The notes beneath the pieces were generated by a model, which was given only the letters and a program-made list of their open reading frames with translations, was not told the DNA's origin and searched no databases. A stretch of DNA of 64,000 bases from Acanthaster planci. Lineage: Eukaryota > Echinodermata > Asteroidea > Valvatida > Acanthasteridae. This document shows, in pieces, positions 49,401 through 61,000 of this stretch. Each line of letters begins with the position of its first letter. The first letter of the stretch is position 1. The stretch is taken from contig NW_019091389.1 in the NCBI RefSeq assembly GCF_001949145.1, positions 1,525,156 to 1,589,155 of the forward strand, written 5' to 3'. A program made the translations under genes and the position numbers.

Positions 49401-51757
49401 NNNNNNNNNNNNNNNNNNNNNNNNNNNNNNNNNNNNNNNNNNNNNNNNNNNNNNNNNNNNNNNNNNNNNNNNNNNNNNNNNNNNNNNNNNNNNNNNNNNN
49501 NNNNNNNNNNNNNNNNNNNNNNNNNNNNNNNNNNNNNNNNNNNNNNNNNNNNNNNNNNNNNNNNNNNNNNNNNNNNNNNNNNNNNNNNNNNNNNNNNNNN
49601 NNNNNNNNNNNNNNNNNNNNNNNNNNNNNNNNNNNNNNNATACTGCTGTGCTACTGATGATTTTTGGGTAGAATTATTCTACACGTATGACAGTCACTCC
49701 TCAAATGTAATACTTTGAATAACTTTGATTTAATATTCCATTTATTACCGTTACAAATCCGCATGTTTGTCGATAATACACATTTCATAAGTCTACATTT
49801 TAGCAAATTTGTCCCAATACAACAGGAAAATTTTGCAGGACAAATCTTCCTCACATAAATATACACGTAAATGTCAATTCTTTGTTGAAAAAGTTGCAGA
49901 TTGAGAACTAAATGCAGAAAAAGCACACACAATTTGTTGACAGGCACAAGTAGCAATGGAAAACACAAATTATCCATTTGTCCATGCAAAACACCAAAAT
50001 TACTAGTACGGGCTTCGTGATACATGTACATGTACGTTTGTAAGATAGAAGATGTATCCTGTGTATACTTGTACATGTTATAAAGGTATGCATGTATGCT
50101 TCAGAAAAAAATACTTTTACCTCCAATGGAGTGAACTAATGGTTAAAAGCAAAAGTAGAAAAGGACAAGATATATGCAATACTTTACCTCTTGAAATTGA
50201 TTCATTGCAAGTTCTGCTCATGATGATTTCCATCAGTTTTTCCGAGTATGCTCCGCACATTGCCAATAATGTCATCAGCTGCACCAACTGACCAAAATCT
50301 GTTTCTCGATCTGCAAAGCCAACAATCTGTTTCTCTGCAGCTGCTGCCACAAGGCCAAAGACGCAAGCATCACTGCCTGGGGAAGTTGAAACATGCTGGA
50401 ACTTGGCAAAGGGACTCAGCATTCCAACAAGAGTGATTAGGCTTTCATCATCAAGAGATCGTTTGGTCAAGGAAATTGCCACTGCATTAAGCAGGTTCTC
50501 GTGTAGGAATCGCTGGGCGGTGTACATTTTCAGAATTCTCGAGAGGTGATTGAAATTGAACTTATCAACCAAGTGTGCTATTAAATCCCCTGCTTTTTCT
50601 AAAAGTTCTGGACAGTAAAATCTGAAACCGGACAGGGAATGAAGAGCTTTCATCAACCTGGTGGGAGGTAGGTACTCCAGGCCATCCAACAAAATGTTGC
50701 ATGCTTCCCTCAGGAAATCTCCATTGTAATACCTTATGAAATAAAATTCTGTGATGGCTTTGGACGCATCCATGACAGTTTTCTCTTTGTCTGTGTCTTT
50801 CTTTGTACTGAAAATTGCAATCAAGCGATGGGCCATTTGGGCACGATTGTGATGATCGAGTTGTTTACCAACAGTGCGAAGGATAATGTTTAACGCCCTG
50901 GCATCAGTGCAACCACCAACACGATCAGGGACAAGTAGAATTATGGCTCGCAGCAATGCATGCACTCTTTGATCCGTCTCCTGCAAACGAACAAGAACGC
51001 TAGCCAACTTTGCCAGGTCACTACAATTAAACTGATTTAGACGCTGTTCAGCACTGGCAATTAAAGTCTGAACCATCACACTACTTTGTGGAACTCTAAG
51101 GTCAATTGAGGCTTTCAGGGCATCTAGAAAGAGGTTACAATCCATTCTCTTCACATTACGGAGTACTAAATAGCACAAGTCAACGAAGTCCTTGTCTTGA
51201 TGACCAGCAAGCATCCTTGATTCACTTTCACCAACTATTTCGACTTGTGCAACATTGATTTTCTGGCCAATTTCAGCTAGTCTGGATATTGCTCGTGCCA
51301 CATGAACTTCATTCAGATTACCCTGGAGTTCTCTTAGAGCTTGGAATATTTCTGGTGCTGAGCAAGCTTTGTGTATACTTTTTAGGCAAGTCAGACTTTG
51401 CCCATCAACAAGATTTTCGAATGAGACAATATCGGAAGATTTTGCTTCCACTTTCTTTTTCCTTGGTTCTGGCACATATCCTAAAGGTGCGTGCCAGGCT
51501 GGTGTACAATATACCCGCTCATTTCTGCCGTGCATCATTGGAAGCCATTGCAGTTTCAAGTACTGTTGGGATTCAAAGGTTAGGAATCTGTTCCAGGTCA
51601 CAAATCTCAACAATTGCTTTACCATTTCAAGGTTTTTTGCAACACATAGACTGAGCATTTTCACACTGCCACAGCACATCAACATACATCCAGGCTTTAC
51701 ATCAGACGTTGAGGCGTCTTTGTTGCATTCATTTCAATTCAGATACATTTACTCCAT
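46361..51757 (-). CDS. FASTKD-family protein (FAST kinase domain / RAP domain), mitochondrial RNA metabolism
   Basis: Minus-strand gene with coding exons 51685-50188, 48112-47849 and 47070-46883; the terminal exon is uncertain (a weak candidate ends at 46361). All junctions are GT-AG and in phase (1, 1, 0). The product, about 650 residues if no exon hides in the assembly gap, begins with a basic, hydrophobic stretch (residues about 10-35) fit for mitochondrial import. A helical-repeat region and FAST_1/FAST_2-type sequence follow, then a RAP domain (RPIAIDLTSAVHFCSN, KRQYVEAMAYSFRM). Family members (FASTKD1-5, TBRG4) bind and process mitochondrial transcripts, and their length is usually 630-850. 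I cannot say which paralogue this is. Rheb starts 3.3 kb away in the opposite direction. Confidence 0.85.
46433..46882 (-). other. Presumed last intron or 3' region of the FASTKD-family gene
   Basis: AT-rich, begins with the good donor GTAAGA at 46882, and shows no other exon candidate. Confidence 0.4.
46883..47070 (-). CDS. FASTKD-family gene: third coding exon (RAP domain)
   Basis: The acceptor ATTTTGCAG with a T-rich tract is followed by 188 bases ending at the donor ATG|GTAAGA. It encodes GNVQVVSHKSIDFVVSEEMR, then RPIAIDLTSAVHFCSN, and KRQYVEAMAYSFRM. The pattern of an IA(I/L)-D/E-L strand, an H-F-x-x-N turn, a K-R helix start and an aromatic strand is the core of RAP, a putative RNA-binding domain. 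Sequence upstream of the acceptor is open in the same frame, so a longer version is possible but breaks the phase with the previous exon. Confidence 0.85.
47849..48112 (-). CDS. FASTKD-family gene: second coding exon (FAST_2 region)
   Basis: The acceptor CCCACTCCAG with a long pyrimidine tract is followed by 264 bases, phase 1 in and phase 1 out, ending at the donor TCG|GTAGGA. It encodes about 88 residues including RLTGLKRESKFRTSVAKTLH and EEIGTSIATDVAIGNGYTV, which fit the C-terminal FAST_2-type region just before RAP. It is too short to have been listed as a complete frame from its true start, which lies 50 bases upstream of the first ATG in it. Confidence 0.85.
48113..50187 (-). other. 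FASTKD-family intron containing the second assembly gap
   Basis: The flanking exons join in frame directly (phase 1 to phase 1), giving SISRVDRKTLLNLRSL, so no further exon is required. A missing exon of length divisible by three inside the gap cannot be excluded. The rest is AT-rich with ACATGTAC-type microsatellites (48680-48715, 50020-50100). Confidence 0.7.
49113..49639. other. Assembly gap (run of N)
   Basis: 527 unresolved bases inside the intron of the FASTKD-family gene. Open frames reported across it are artefacts. Confidence 0.99.
50188..51757 (-). CDS. FASTKD-family gene: first coding exon
   Basis: The acceptor TTTCTTCTGTTGCAG lies just above 51757, so the exon opens with 72 bases of 5' leader (including a short ATG GAG TAA upstream frame), and a non-coding first exon must exist further up. 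The start ATG is at 51685, with an in-frame TGA 21 bases upstream; a second ATG at 51658 starts MLSLCVAKNL and could equally be used. The coding part is 1498 bases (499 codons plus one base) and ends at the donor AGAG|GTAAAG. It encodes the presequence, the helical repeats and FAST_1-like sequence (about residues 370-450). An almost intronless N-terminal two-thirds is common in this family. Confidence 0.9.
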
Positions 51758-53167
51758 CTGCAACAGAAGAAATACACATTTAGATTTAACAAAGGGATGA
51801 AGTACACTGGAAATGAATCATGCTAACAGAAAAAGACTCAACAAATATCTCTTTAAATGGGACACCAAGCTGCACTTTCTCATTATTCTGTCAGTAATGC
51901 ACACTCATGAAATACTGCGGCATTTAACTGCCTTTTGGGGTTTTATGCTAATGTGTTTACATATTTATAAGCAAAACTGTGATGTCATTCCAGGAAACAT
52001 GAACACCAATCCCTTTCACAGAAATGTTTTCAGTAAGGAAATTCTGAGTTTACAACTTTAACAAAAAAACCTACGCAATGAATTATGTCTTCCCTGGATG
52101 GCATCACAGCTACAGTGCCCTCAGTTGTCAAGGAAAGCATGGATTATTTTAATTTTTTTCAGTGCATTTAACCAAATAGGCATGTAAAAGTGTTTTCATA
52201 CATTAAAGAAGAATAAAAAGCTACAGAAAAAGTGTCTGAGAACAATTTATTGCAGCTACAGATTAATGTAAAATTACAAACCATTAGCAGGAGTCCTTGT
52301 ATTTAGCAGAAATACATCTACATATATGTATAGTGTGACTGATCTTTGGGCAGATAAAGGCCCCCAGATGACTTGAAGGGACACACATTTCACACAGACC
52401 TTTGTTCATTTATTCTTCTTTCTTTTCTTTTGAACACTTAAAGGTGTGGATTTCGTTGTGCACATACATAAACTACTGCTACCTTGTATCAAGGTAAAAG
52501 TGATTTTATGTACCACAAATTGAAATTATAATTTCCAAATATTTGTACATTCTTAAGACCCTCACATCATGTTTACTAGGAATGCATGTACATTGCACAT
52601 GTACGTGTATGTGGATTTCGCCTTCCTTAACTTCTGTCCCTGGGTTCACATTGCTAACATTTTACTTTTTTCTAGTTCCTGTATGATATTACACACTAGA
52701 TGAGATGAAATGATTATCAACTGAATTACTTGTGTTTGAGGACAGGCCAACTAACGAGTAGGCCAACATGACTATTTTCTGCACCTTTTCTGAAGTATTT
52801 TGCCTGATCTTTCTATAGTGCATCCATATCAAGGCGACTGCATTATACCCCCTCCTCATTTTAAAGAAATATTTGGTTTTTGGTTTGAGGTAGATACATG
52901 TACATTGTTCTGTTCCCATCTGCTTTTTCTTTTGTTCTGAACTTGTTATAGCATTCGGCACGTTCGAGCGATCTTATCTCGCAGGAACTGCAGGATGAGA
53001 CTCTTTAGTTATACAAAAGGCTTTCTACTCATAGTTCGATAACTCTTTAACTAGAATAACTAGAACAGTGACTAACCTTGGATGGCGTATAAAATAAAAA
53101 ATGAACGATAGGCTGACAGATGAGACCTCAGTCAGAAAGCAGGCATTTTAACATGGTTAAGCGTAGC
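51758..53167. other. Upstream of the FASTKD-family coding exon; no coding signal
   Basis: The good acceptor at 51758 implies that this is a 5' intron, running back to a non-coding exon that may lie in the palindrome at 53168-53493. ACATGTAC-type microsatellites are present (52580-52610, 52895). No open frame is supportable. Confidence 0.5.
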
Positions 53168-53912
53168 CCCACTAGTGTGGCACAGATCACTCCCAATTTA
53201 TCCTTAGCCATACATCTGTCTACGCAATTTCGTGTCGGCCTATTGAACATTCCGGCGCACCCACTTATCATCATGGGCGAAATTTCTTTTGCACACGAAC
53301 ATGATTCTTGCCCTTTCCGCTTTCTAAAAACCATTTATTGAATGATTTCACTCACGTTATTCAGGTATTTTCCAGTCTTTTTGCCTTTATCCATTCAATC
53401 TAACGGGCTCGCTCTCTCAGTCGTCATCTTTAAAATAAGGTCGTTGAGCATTACGTCATTTCACCCCTCATCATCTCGACGGCTGTTTCATGTATTGCAA
53501 GATATATGCAATACACGGACTGAGCGATAAGATACTACATGTACCAATGGGGTCTTCCAAACTTTGGCAGCAATTTAGTTATCTTGACATGGAACAGCCG
53601 TCGAGACGATGAGGGGTCAAGTGACGTAATGCTCAACAACCTTATTTTAAAGATGGCGACTGAGAGAGCGAGCCCGTTAAATTGAATGGATAAAGGCAAA
53701 AAGACTGGAAAATACCTGAATAACGTGAGTGAAATCATTCAATAAATGGTTTTTAGAAAGCGGAAAGCTCAAGAATCATGTTCGTGTGCAAAGGAAATTG
53801 CGCCCACGATGATAAGTGGGTGCGCCGGAATGTTAAATACGCCAACACGAAATTGCGTAGACGGATGTGTGGCTAAGGATAAATTGGAAATGACCCATGC
53901 CACACTAGTGGG
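53168..53912. repeat. Palindrome with two 326-base arms and a 93-base spacer
   Basis: The arms 53168-53493 and 53587-53912 are equal in length and reverse-complementary with moderate divergence. Each starts at its outer end with CCCACTAGTG and ends internally at (T)CATGT/ACATG. The arms contain no convincing protein frame: the short open frames are mirror images of each other. The location, midway between two divergent genes, and the outward-facing motifs (listed as a promoter candidate) distinguish it from an ordinary foldback transposon, though that remains an alternative. Confidence 0.9.
53410..53735. promoter_or_regulatory. Candidate mirror-image divergent promoter
   Basis: Reading outward from the spacer, each arm has a CRE/ATF-like TGACGTAA (53622-53629 on plus; 53458-53451 on minus), then a YY1-type site (AAGATGGCGAC at 53650-53660 on plus; the degenerate AAGATGACGAC at about 53431-53421 on minus), and about 65 bases later a donor-like AAC|GTGAGT (53725 on plus; 53355 on minus). 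Such a set is typical of housekeeping TATA-less promoters followed by a short non-coding exon. The minus arm faces the FASTKD gene, which needs an upstream non-coding exon; the plus arm faces Rheb. No transcript evidence is available. Confidence 0.45.
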
Positions 53913-54970
53913 TCTAGGTTCAGCGCAACCTTGAAGTTTATTGTACCTTACTCCCATAAGCCTTGTTTATCCCATGACTTGATGTTATTCAAACTGGCAA
54001 ATCATCTCAGGCATGTCAGGACGGAGTGCAATAATTGAATAAATTTACGCAAGGTTCAAGATTGCGCTTAGGCACATTACTTAGCCGAGTCTGGACTAAA
54101 CACTAACGCATTTTATTAAATTATTGTCATTGTTTCAAACATCGATAAAAGTTAAGCTGTTTATAACAACTTACATAAATTTAATGCTTGTTCTCATCTA
54201 GTAAAGGAAAGAAACATGAAGGTTGGAAAAGAAAGGAGGAGCCAAGACGGAATGAACTGTAAAGTGTAAAAGTACAACTCAGTTGGCACAGTTACTACTA
54301 CTAGTACCGTGAACGAACATCATCTGTGAACATGTTCACGTACGACGTGTGTACGTTACAGGAAAGCGTTCGAGCGGAGCTACTCGTGAGCGCTCGTCCG
54401 CTGGAGTACGACCGCGGGTCAGCGAGCTCTCGCTAAAGTGTACAGCTAGACCCAGGGGTCGACCCAAGTGCAACGCGCACGCATCCTACTCCATTGACAG
54501 GAGTAACCGCGCGAACGCACCCTCAACAAAAATGACAAACATATGCCGTCGTTACAATAGCTTCATACCCAGAGGTTATTTTCGTTCTGACGCTCGGTAT
54601 AACACATAGGACGTGTAATGTGTACGAGGTTGTCCTGATGGTTTAGACTGGTGCCTAAATCCGTTTCGTGAAAATTCAGCGTAGCTGCGTCAGGCAGTTG
54701 AAACATCACAAGGCCGTGTCCGAGTCACTTGGCTACGGCCGGAATGTACATACAACTCAACGGGAACTGGCCGCAGCCACTTCCTTAGGCTCGTGCGTAA
54801 TTTCCAGCCGTAACTTCGGCTTTTTTAGTCGGTCATGTACGCGCTGGGAACTCACGTACACTCATGTCACTTGTTTCAACGTCTGACGTTCTTTGTAAAG
54901 CCTAGTTCATGCAGTTCGTGTACAGTTTCCCCACCTTGCGCTGAAAAGAATATCATTAAAGTTGTCGATA
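53913..54970 (+). other. Upstream region of Rheb, locally CpG-rich
   Basis: The part at 54340-54500 is rich in CpG (for example GCGTTCGAGCGGAGC), unlike the rest of the window, and could be the Rheb promoter or leader. A dispersed repeat fragment lies at 54712-54815. No coding frame is supportable before the ATG at 54971. Confidence 0.45.
54712..54815 (+). repeat. Dispersed foldback-like fragment upstream of Rheb
   Basis: GGCCGTGTCC and CACTTGGCTACGGCC at the left end face GCGTAATTTCCAGCCGTAAC at the right end, a weak terminal inverted repeat. The same modules occur at 33303-33345. It is probably a small non-autonomous element. Confidence 0.45.
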
Positions 54971-55025
54971 ATGCCACCTCCTCAAAAAGACAGGTGTATT
55001 GCCGTTATGGGCTTCAGATCCGTTG
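54971..55025 (+). CDS. Rheb: Rheb exon 1 (coding part)
   Basis: MPPPQKDRCIAVMGFRSVG, ending at the donor G|GTGAGT in phase 1, in the middle of the P-loop. The ATG at 54971 is chosen because it gives the family's normal N-terminal length; the frame is also open a few codons upstream without another ATG. The residue before I10 is cysteine, where lysine is usual. Confidence 0.93.
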
Positions 55026-58000
55026 GTGAGTCGAGTAGGCCTAGATTTCAGCAAATTTGCCAAGCACTGAAGCAGTTGCCAAATCATTTGCCACATACAT
55101 GTCATGACATAGTGAGTCACTACCTAGGCTTAATACATGTATCAACAACATGATCGTGACCAACGCAACATGGCTATGGTGGCCTAGTCTAGAGCCCTAT
55201 GTGATGTCAATTCACAGAGGAATATAATGAGTCATGACTCACATGAGTGTCACCACCAAACAAAACATTTTTCGTTTCCACTCGAAAACGATTGCTCCAT
55301 TCCTGCATATGCATCATGCCCCATACATGTGTTGGGCTGGCCAATGGCCAAGCTTGCTCCGCATCTCAGCTCAGCATCTCGGTTCGACCATTTTCGGAGA
55401 TGGGGGGGGGATTTCTAAGATCTTGCAATCTGTCACTGCACACAGCACAGTGCATATTGCACGTCCATCATGTCCATGAGGTACAAGTCACAGTAATAAA
55501 AGTAAAGACAGTCATGGAATGAAAACAAGATACTGTCCCCCTGTCTCCGAAAATGATCAAATTGAGATGCGGAGCAAGCTTGGCCATTGGCCAGCCTGAT
55601 GCATGCACAATGTGATTTTTCAAAAAACGTTCGCTCTCATGCTCTGAAACCATCAATTACACCCTTTTCAAGAGCTATAGGTACCTCACGGTTGCTCTCA
55701 CAGGAAAACTTGATTGCAGAAGTGGAATTTGAGCGGCTGGATCATTTACCACAAAAAGTTGGATTCAAAAAACCCATAGCGTTACAATCCCATGTAAATT
55801 ACACTGGTCCAAAGTCTCATGGAGTTGTGACTTTGAGTTGTCGTATTGAATCTGTTACGCCCCAACTATAGCATAAGTCCCTACTTTAGTTGGGACAGTC
55901 CCAACTTTAGTGCCGCAGTTGAGCTGGCCCAACTATTGTCGACCAATGTCTGTGGCAAATGTCTCAACATTATCCAAGTCTGTGTGTCTCACACTTGACA
56001 CAATTCATCTAAAATGTGGCACTTCATCTGTTCATTTAGCCTTATGACCAGTGACATGACATTTGTAAACAATATGACTTTGACACATGCTGGGCACATC
56101 ATTCTCATAGGACCTCTCTGCTGTAGTTGGGCCGGCCCAACTGTAGCACCCTAGTTTGGACGGGCCCAACTATAGTTGGGACTTATGCTATAGTTGGGGC
56201 GTAACAAATCCATAGGCCTAACGTCCACGACAATGTAGTCGCCGGGTCTCTTATTTCGCTTTCTCCACATAGGCCTACTTGCCGTGAAAGACCACTGAGA
56301 CTTGACGATACGTGGCAAAATGAAGGACCTGGCAACTATATGGTCAAAGACATTACCAATATTCAGCACAATCTTTATTCTTGTGCAAATTTATTGTATT
56401 CCCTCCAGAGGTGATTATCCTATGAATGGATTGCATTCAAAGGCAAATGATTTTAGGATGAAGTACAATAGATTTGCACAATATACAAGGTTGCACTGAA
56501 CACTGATATGTTGAGGGTAGGCCTACTTCTGGAAACCAAAAGGCAGCACCGATATTTTTAAGCTCTCTTTTTAGAATTTTGTACTTGAAGAACTGGACTG
56601 TTTATTGATGAAACTGTACAATTCCATAGAGATTCTAGTGACGTGAACTTACGCCATACATTTATTTATTTCAGTTCTTGGGATACATTTACAAAGACGT
56701 CAGGTGCACAAAGATACATTGAAACATTTGAAGCAAAACATAAAGGACATAATATTAACCAGCTTGCGCTGGATTGCCCAAAAGAAACATAATTTCAGTT
56801 AAGGGGCTTTCCAACTGGTTAAATAGGAAACAGGAAACTATAACAAAATTATAACATTTTTTCAAAATTATGTAAAACTGTACGCGTACACTGAGTGTCA
56901 CATACCTGTAAGCATACAAGTCAAGTCGCTTTTCACCGTTGACACTTGACAAAACACTCTCTCAATAGCTAACGTGAACTGGTAAGTGAAAAAGGCATGT
57001 CTGAATGTGATGATATCCATGTACAATATGCCTAGAATGAATGTACGTGTAATTCTGCAGCATTTGTTCATTTGAGTTGGTTTTGAAATCAAAAGATGAT
57101 TTTGGTGCCTGGTTATGTGTACAGGTGTATGTTGGGTGCAATCAATTAATATGTGCAATCTGTTGATTGTTTTGATGTTGGTTGAATTTTAAAACAAATG
57201 GATTTTTTTGTCAAAAGCCCGAAATGCTCAAAAGATGTACATTGTACATGTTCAATTGCAGACAAATACCTTTTTTCCTGTAAATTTCCTAAGATTTTCA
57301 CATACAAGTACACACTTTACAGAATTTGTATCCATATGGATACAATGTTTTGTTTTTGCATACTAAAACACTCATCTGACCTCCCTTCCCCAGGCTGAAT
57401 AGCTAAGCATTTCACAAAAACTGAGAAACACCAGAGATTGCATGGCTTTGAAAATATCTTTACGGTTGTTGTTTGCCCAGAGTAAGGAGAAATTATTTGA
57501 ATCACTGAGCATTTTTACTTGTTTCGCATTTGTTGACGTATTGCAGGGAAGTCATCATTGACCATACAGTTTGTGGAGAACCAGTTTGTGGATGCTTACG
57601 ACCCAACCATTGAAAACAGTAAGTTACATCGAAGTAAGCTACTGTGTCTAAGTTTTGTTAGTTAAATGGTCATTTCATGTACTCACAAGCTTGTTAGTGA
57701 TTATCAAATATTTTGAAATTTTCAAACCTACATGTATATGTACATGTACCTCAATATACCAGATCAGCTGTTGTCTCAACACTTGGAACGATCTAGTTCA
57801 ATTTGTAAACAAAGAGCATCAATTATGAAGATAAGCCATTTTCATCCAGTGCTCGTTCTAGGAACATACATTTAACTATTGTTGCCTGTGGTGTAGTGGT
57901 CCATGGTGTTTTTTTTACAACCAAGGAGCAGTGGCGTAGCTAGAATTTTACTAGTGAAGGGCACCAGCATCTTATGGGGGGGCCGGCATCTTATGGAGGG

Positions 58001-61000
58001 ACACCAGCTTTCAGGCATGTGGTTTGTTTTGGGCAAGCTTTTGTTAGCCTTGTTCAATATCCATTCATCCATTTTTCTTAGTGGGGGTCATCTGGGGGAG
58101 CACCAGGAATTTGTGGAGGGGGAAAGTCCCTCCCCCCATTACCCACTGCCAAGGGGGGCAAATGGCACCCAAAGCTCTCAGGTGCTTTTTCTACCAGAAA
58201 ATCTCTTTTGGTGGCACCAAACTCATGTACACATTTTTAAACTTTAGATGCCCATGTGCATTTCAGCAAGTTATAAACCCTTCAAGTTGAAGACACATAT
58301 ATGTACATGTTATGCATACATGTACCACCAGCCTACATGGTACATGCAACCTTAGTAACAGCTTTTAATTCTCACCAAATTACTGTAAGTATATGTAATC
58401 TGCATGTACAAGTACATGTACAAACTTCCAAGAGGAAGAACATTGGTAGCTAAATTTTGGGGCAGAAATTCATCATATTTTCATTGCATTGCAGCTTTTG
58501 AAAAAATGATCAAACTTGGCAATCAAGAGTACAAACTGAAGATCGTGGACACAGCAGGCCAGGATGAGTATTCCATCTTCCCACAGTCCCTCACCTTCAC
58601 GATACATGGTTACGTCCTTGTCTATACAGTCACATCACAAAAAAGGTGAAAAGGAAATTATCTGATATTACTTAAGATTTCTATTGACGTCCACGGGTGC
58701 AACTTCTCTGAGGGGTCAAAATTAGTGGCGGTCTACTGGCCCGGGGCCACCAAAAAATTCATTGGGCCACTGCATTCTCCAAAAACGATGGCCAGGCAGG
58801 ACAGTGGTCATTTGAGGAATATTGCCACATTTTCAAAACTTTTATGACATTTACGACTCGTGTTTAAAATCACCAGCGCAGCACTTCCAAGTTGACGGTA
58901 TAATTTCCACAGTCCACGCAGCCGTGATTGCCTGCTATAATGCGCTGCGGTCATGTGCCACATACGCATGTAGTGCCCAGTGCGACGTTATGTTCATTGC
59001 AAAATCATGCATACAGCTCATACACGTGCAAACGATCTGGGTACTGATATGTTGACTGGTATCATTTTCTAACAATGTCATTTAAACGCCCGCGGACACC
59101 AAAGAAACCTTTTAGGTCATGTCGCGTTGAGTCTGCATCAGGCCGACTGTCAAGTACAAGCAATATAGCCACAAATTAAGTCTGTGACCACAAAAAGTAC
59201 ATATATAGACAACAAATCAAGTTCTAGAAATTAAGTTGTAGAAATCTTCCTGTGACATCATTTTTTTCTCGATGTGCCGCTATAGAGTTGCATGGGGATG
59301 CATGGACTGGTTGCAGCATCATTATCCCACCTTCTTTGGCAGGGCGCGGCGTAGCGGGAACCAGTGAAGCCTTGCTTCTATGCATTGAGCAATATTGGGT
59401 GCATGTTTTCACCACCGTGATAATGAAATGCGAAGGGAACTTGTGAAAATAACGGAAATTTATGTCTAAATGTTGCAAAAGTAGGCAGGCAAACAAAAAA
59501 TACAACCTTTTAGATGTGAAAAATTGTTGAGAAGTGTTTTGTGAAGACAGGATTTTTTTTCCTTTTTTGTTTAAATTTTAAATGTGTTTTTCTAACTTAC
59601 CAATATAGATTTTACAGTTGCACTGAATATATAGGATCATTCGTGTAACCAGAAGCAGAACTAGTTTTTTTTGGCCGCAAAAAATGCATTTCAATCCAGC
59701 CAGGATGACCAATCAGCTGTTTTGGTAGAGAAGATTGATTTCATTACATGTACTCAACCTGGGCCACCAAATTTTCACAAGGGCAAGTGCGGTGCACTTC
59801 TGCTGGCCCTGCATGCCACCAAGAGATTGAAGTTAATTTTGACCCCTCTCTCTTCTTTAAATTGGCTAAGACTTCCCCTGAAAGGCCCTGCATCTTGGTC
59901 CTTGTACATGTTTTGTTCCCATGTCATCACAATGTACTTATTAACAGCATAGAGCCTTTATCATTTCTCCTGCAGTCATATTTACTCCAATAATATGAAA
60001 TCTGACATACCATTTTAAAAGTGTCCATTTTTTCAGGGACAGATGAGTATGTTAGGGTAAAAAAACCTTTCCTACTGTCTGCTCACAGTGAAAAGTGCTC
60101 ATGTACAAAGCAAAATATGTTAGGATGTGAACTGTAAATCAACTCAAAAACAAAACAGTCTGTTTGATACACATGTACTAATCATAATCGAAGCCTTCAT
60201 AGGCGTGCCAAGTACAAACAAGTTCTGTCAAGAAACCCTGGGTTTTAGGCATGTAGGAGTTAATTTTGAACTAATGTCATTGCATGCTAATAAATTTTGC
60301 AACCAAGTTGCCTAATGCCCATCAATGTAATGTACAATACATTTCAGAAAGTCTCCATGTACAGTATGTGTGCACCTGTCAGCAGTCTACAAAAATTGTA
60401 ACGGGTGCTTTTTCTACCTTAAAATACAAAAAAGCATTTCTTTTCAGTTTGAAAGAATTGACAGAAAGCTTTTAGACAAAACTGCTTTTCATTATACTCT
60501 CAAATGAATTCCTTTGTATTGGTGGCTGAATTAATTAACATCAATTAAACAAGATCAGTGTCCCAAAGAATAAAAAACAACCGTACTGGTGAACCAAGTA
60601 CATGTACATTGTATTTAATAAAATGATGAAGCCTATGGCAGGGCAATGTGTTACATAAGAGCAAATTGTTTTGTTTCTTGGCAGTTATTTTGAGGTAACG
60701 TTAACAAGAAGAGAAACAGGTTTGAAAATATACATGTACATGTACTCAGCATTCCGTTCTCTAGCAGCATCACCATACACAGGTCTTCAACCTTTACTCT
60801 ATTTCTTGCATCTTTTCAAACAGTTTTGATGTGGTGAAAATTATTCATGAGAAGCTCTTGGATACAACAGGCAATGTCAAGTAAGTAAGATTTAGAAATA
60901 GGTGATCTACAGAACTCTTCTTGCAGAATCCTTTTGTTGAAATTCATCATTAATTTCCTTTTTTTAATCCAGCTCTGCATTACTGCACTCAACCTTACTG

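Larger units (their letters stand above)
55026..57546 (+). other. Rheb intron 1, with two foldback elements
   Basis: It contains inverted-repeat elements at 55335-55596 and 55854-56205, listed separately. No further exon is required, since exon 1 and exon 2 join in phase. Confidence 0.85.

Noticed and set aside
49060-49718. Open frames of over 200 codons
   Set aside because: They consist almost entirely of the N gap at 49113-49639.
53342-53738. Two near-identical proteins of about 65 residues on opposite strands
   Set aside because: They are mirror readings of the palindrome arms, with no similarity to known proteins; the DNA repeat explains them.
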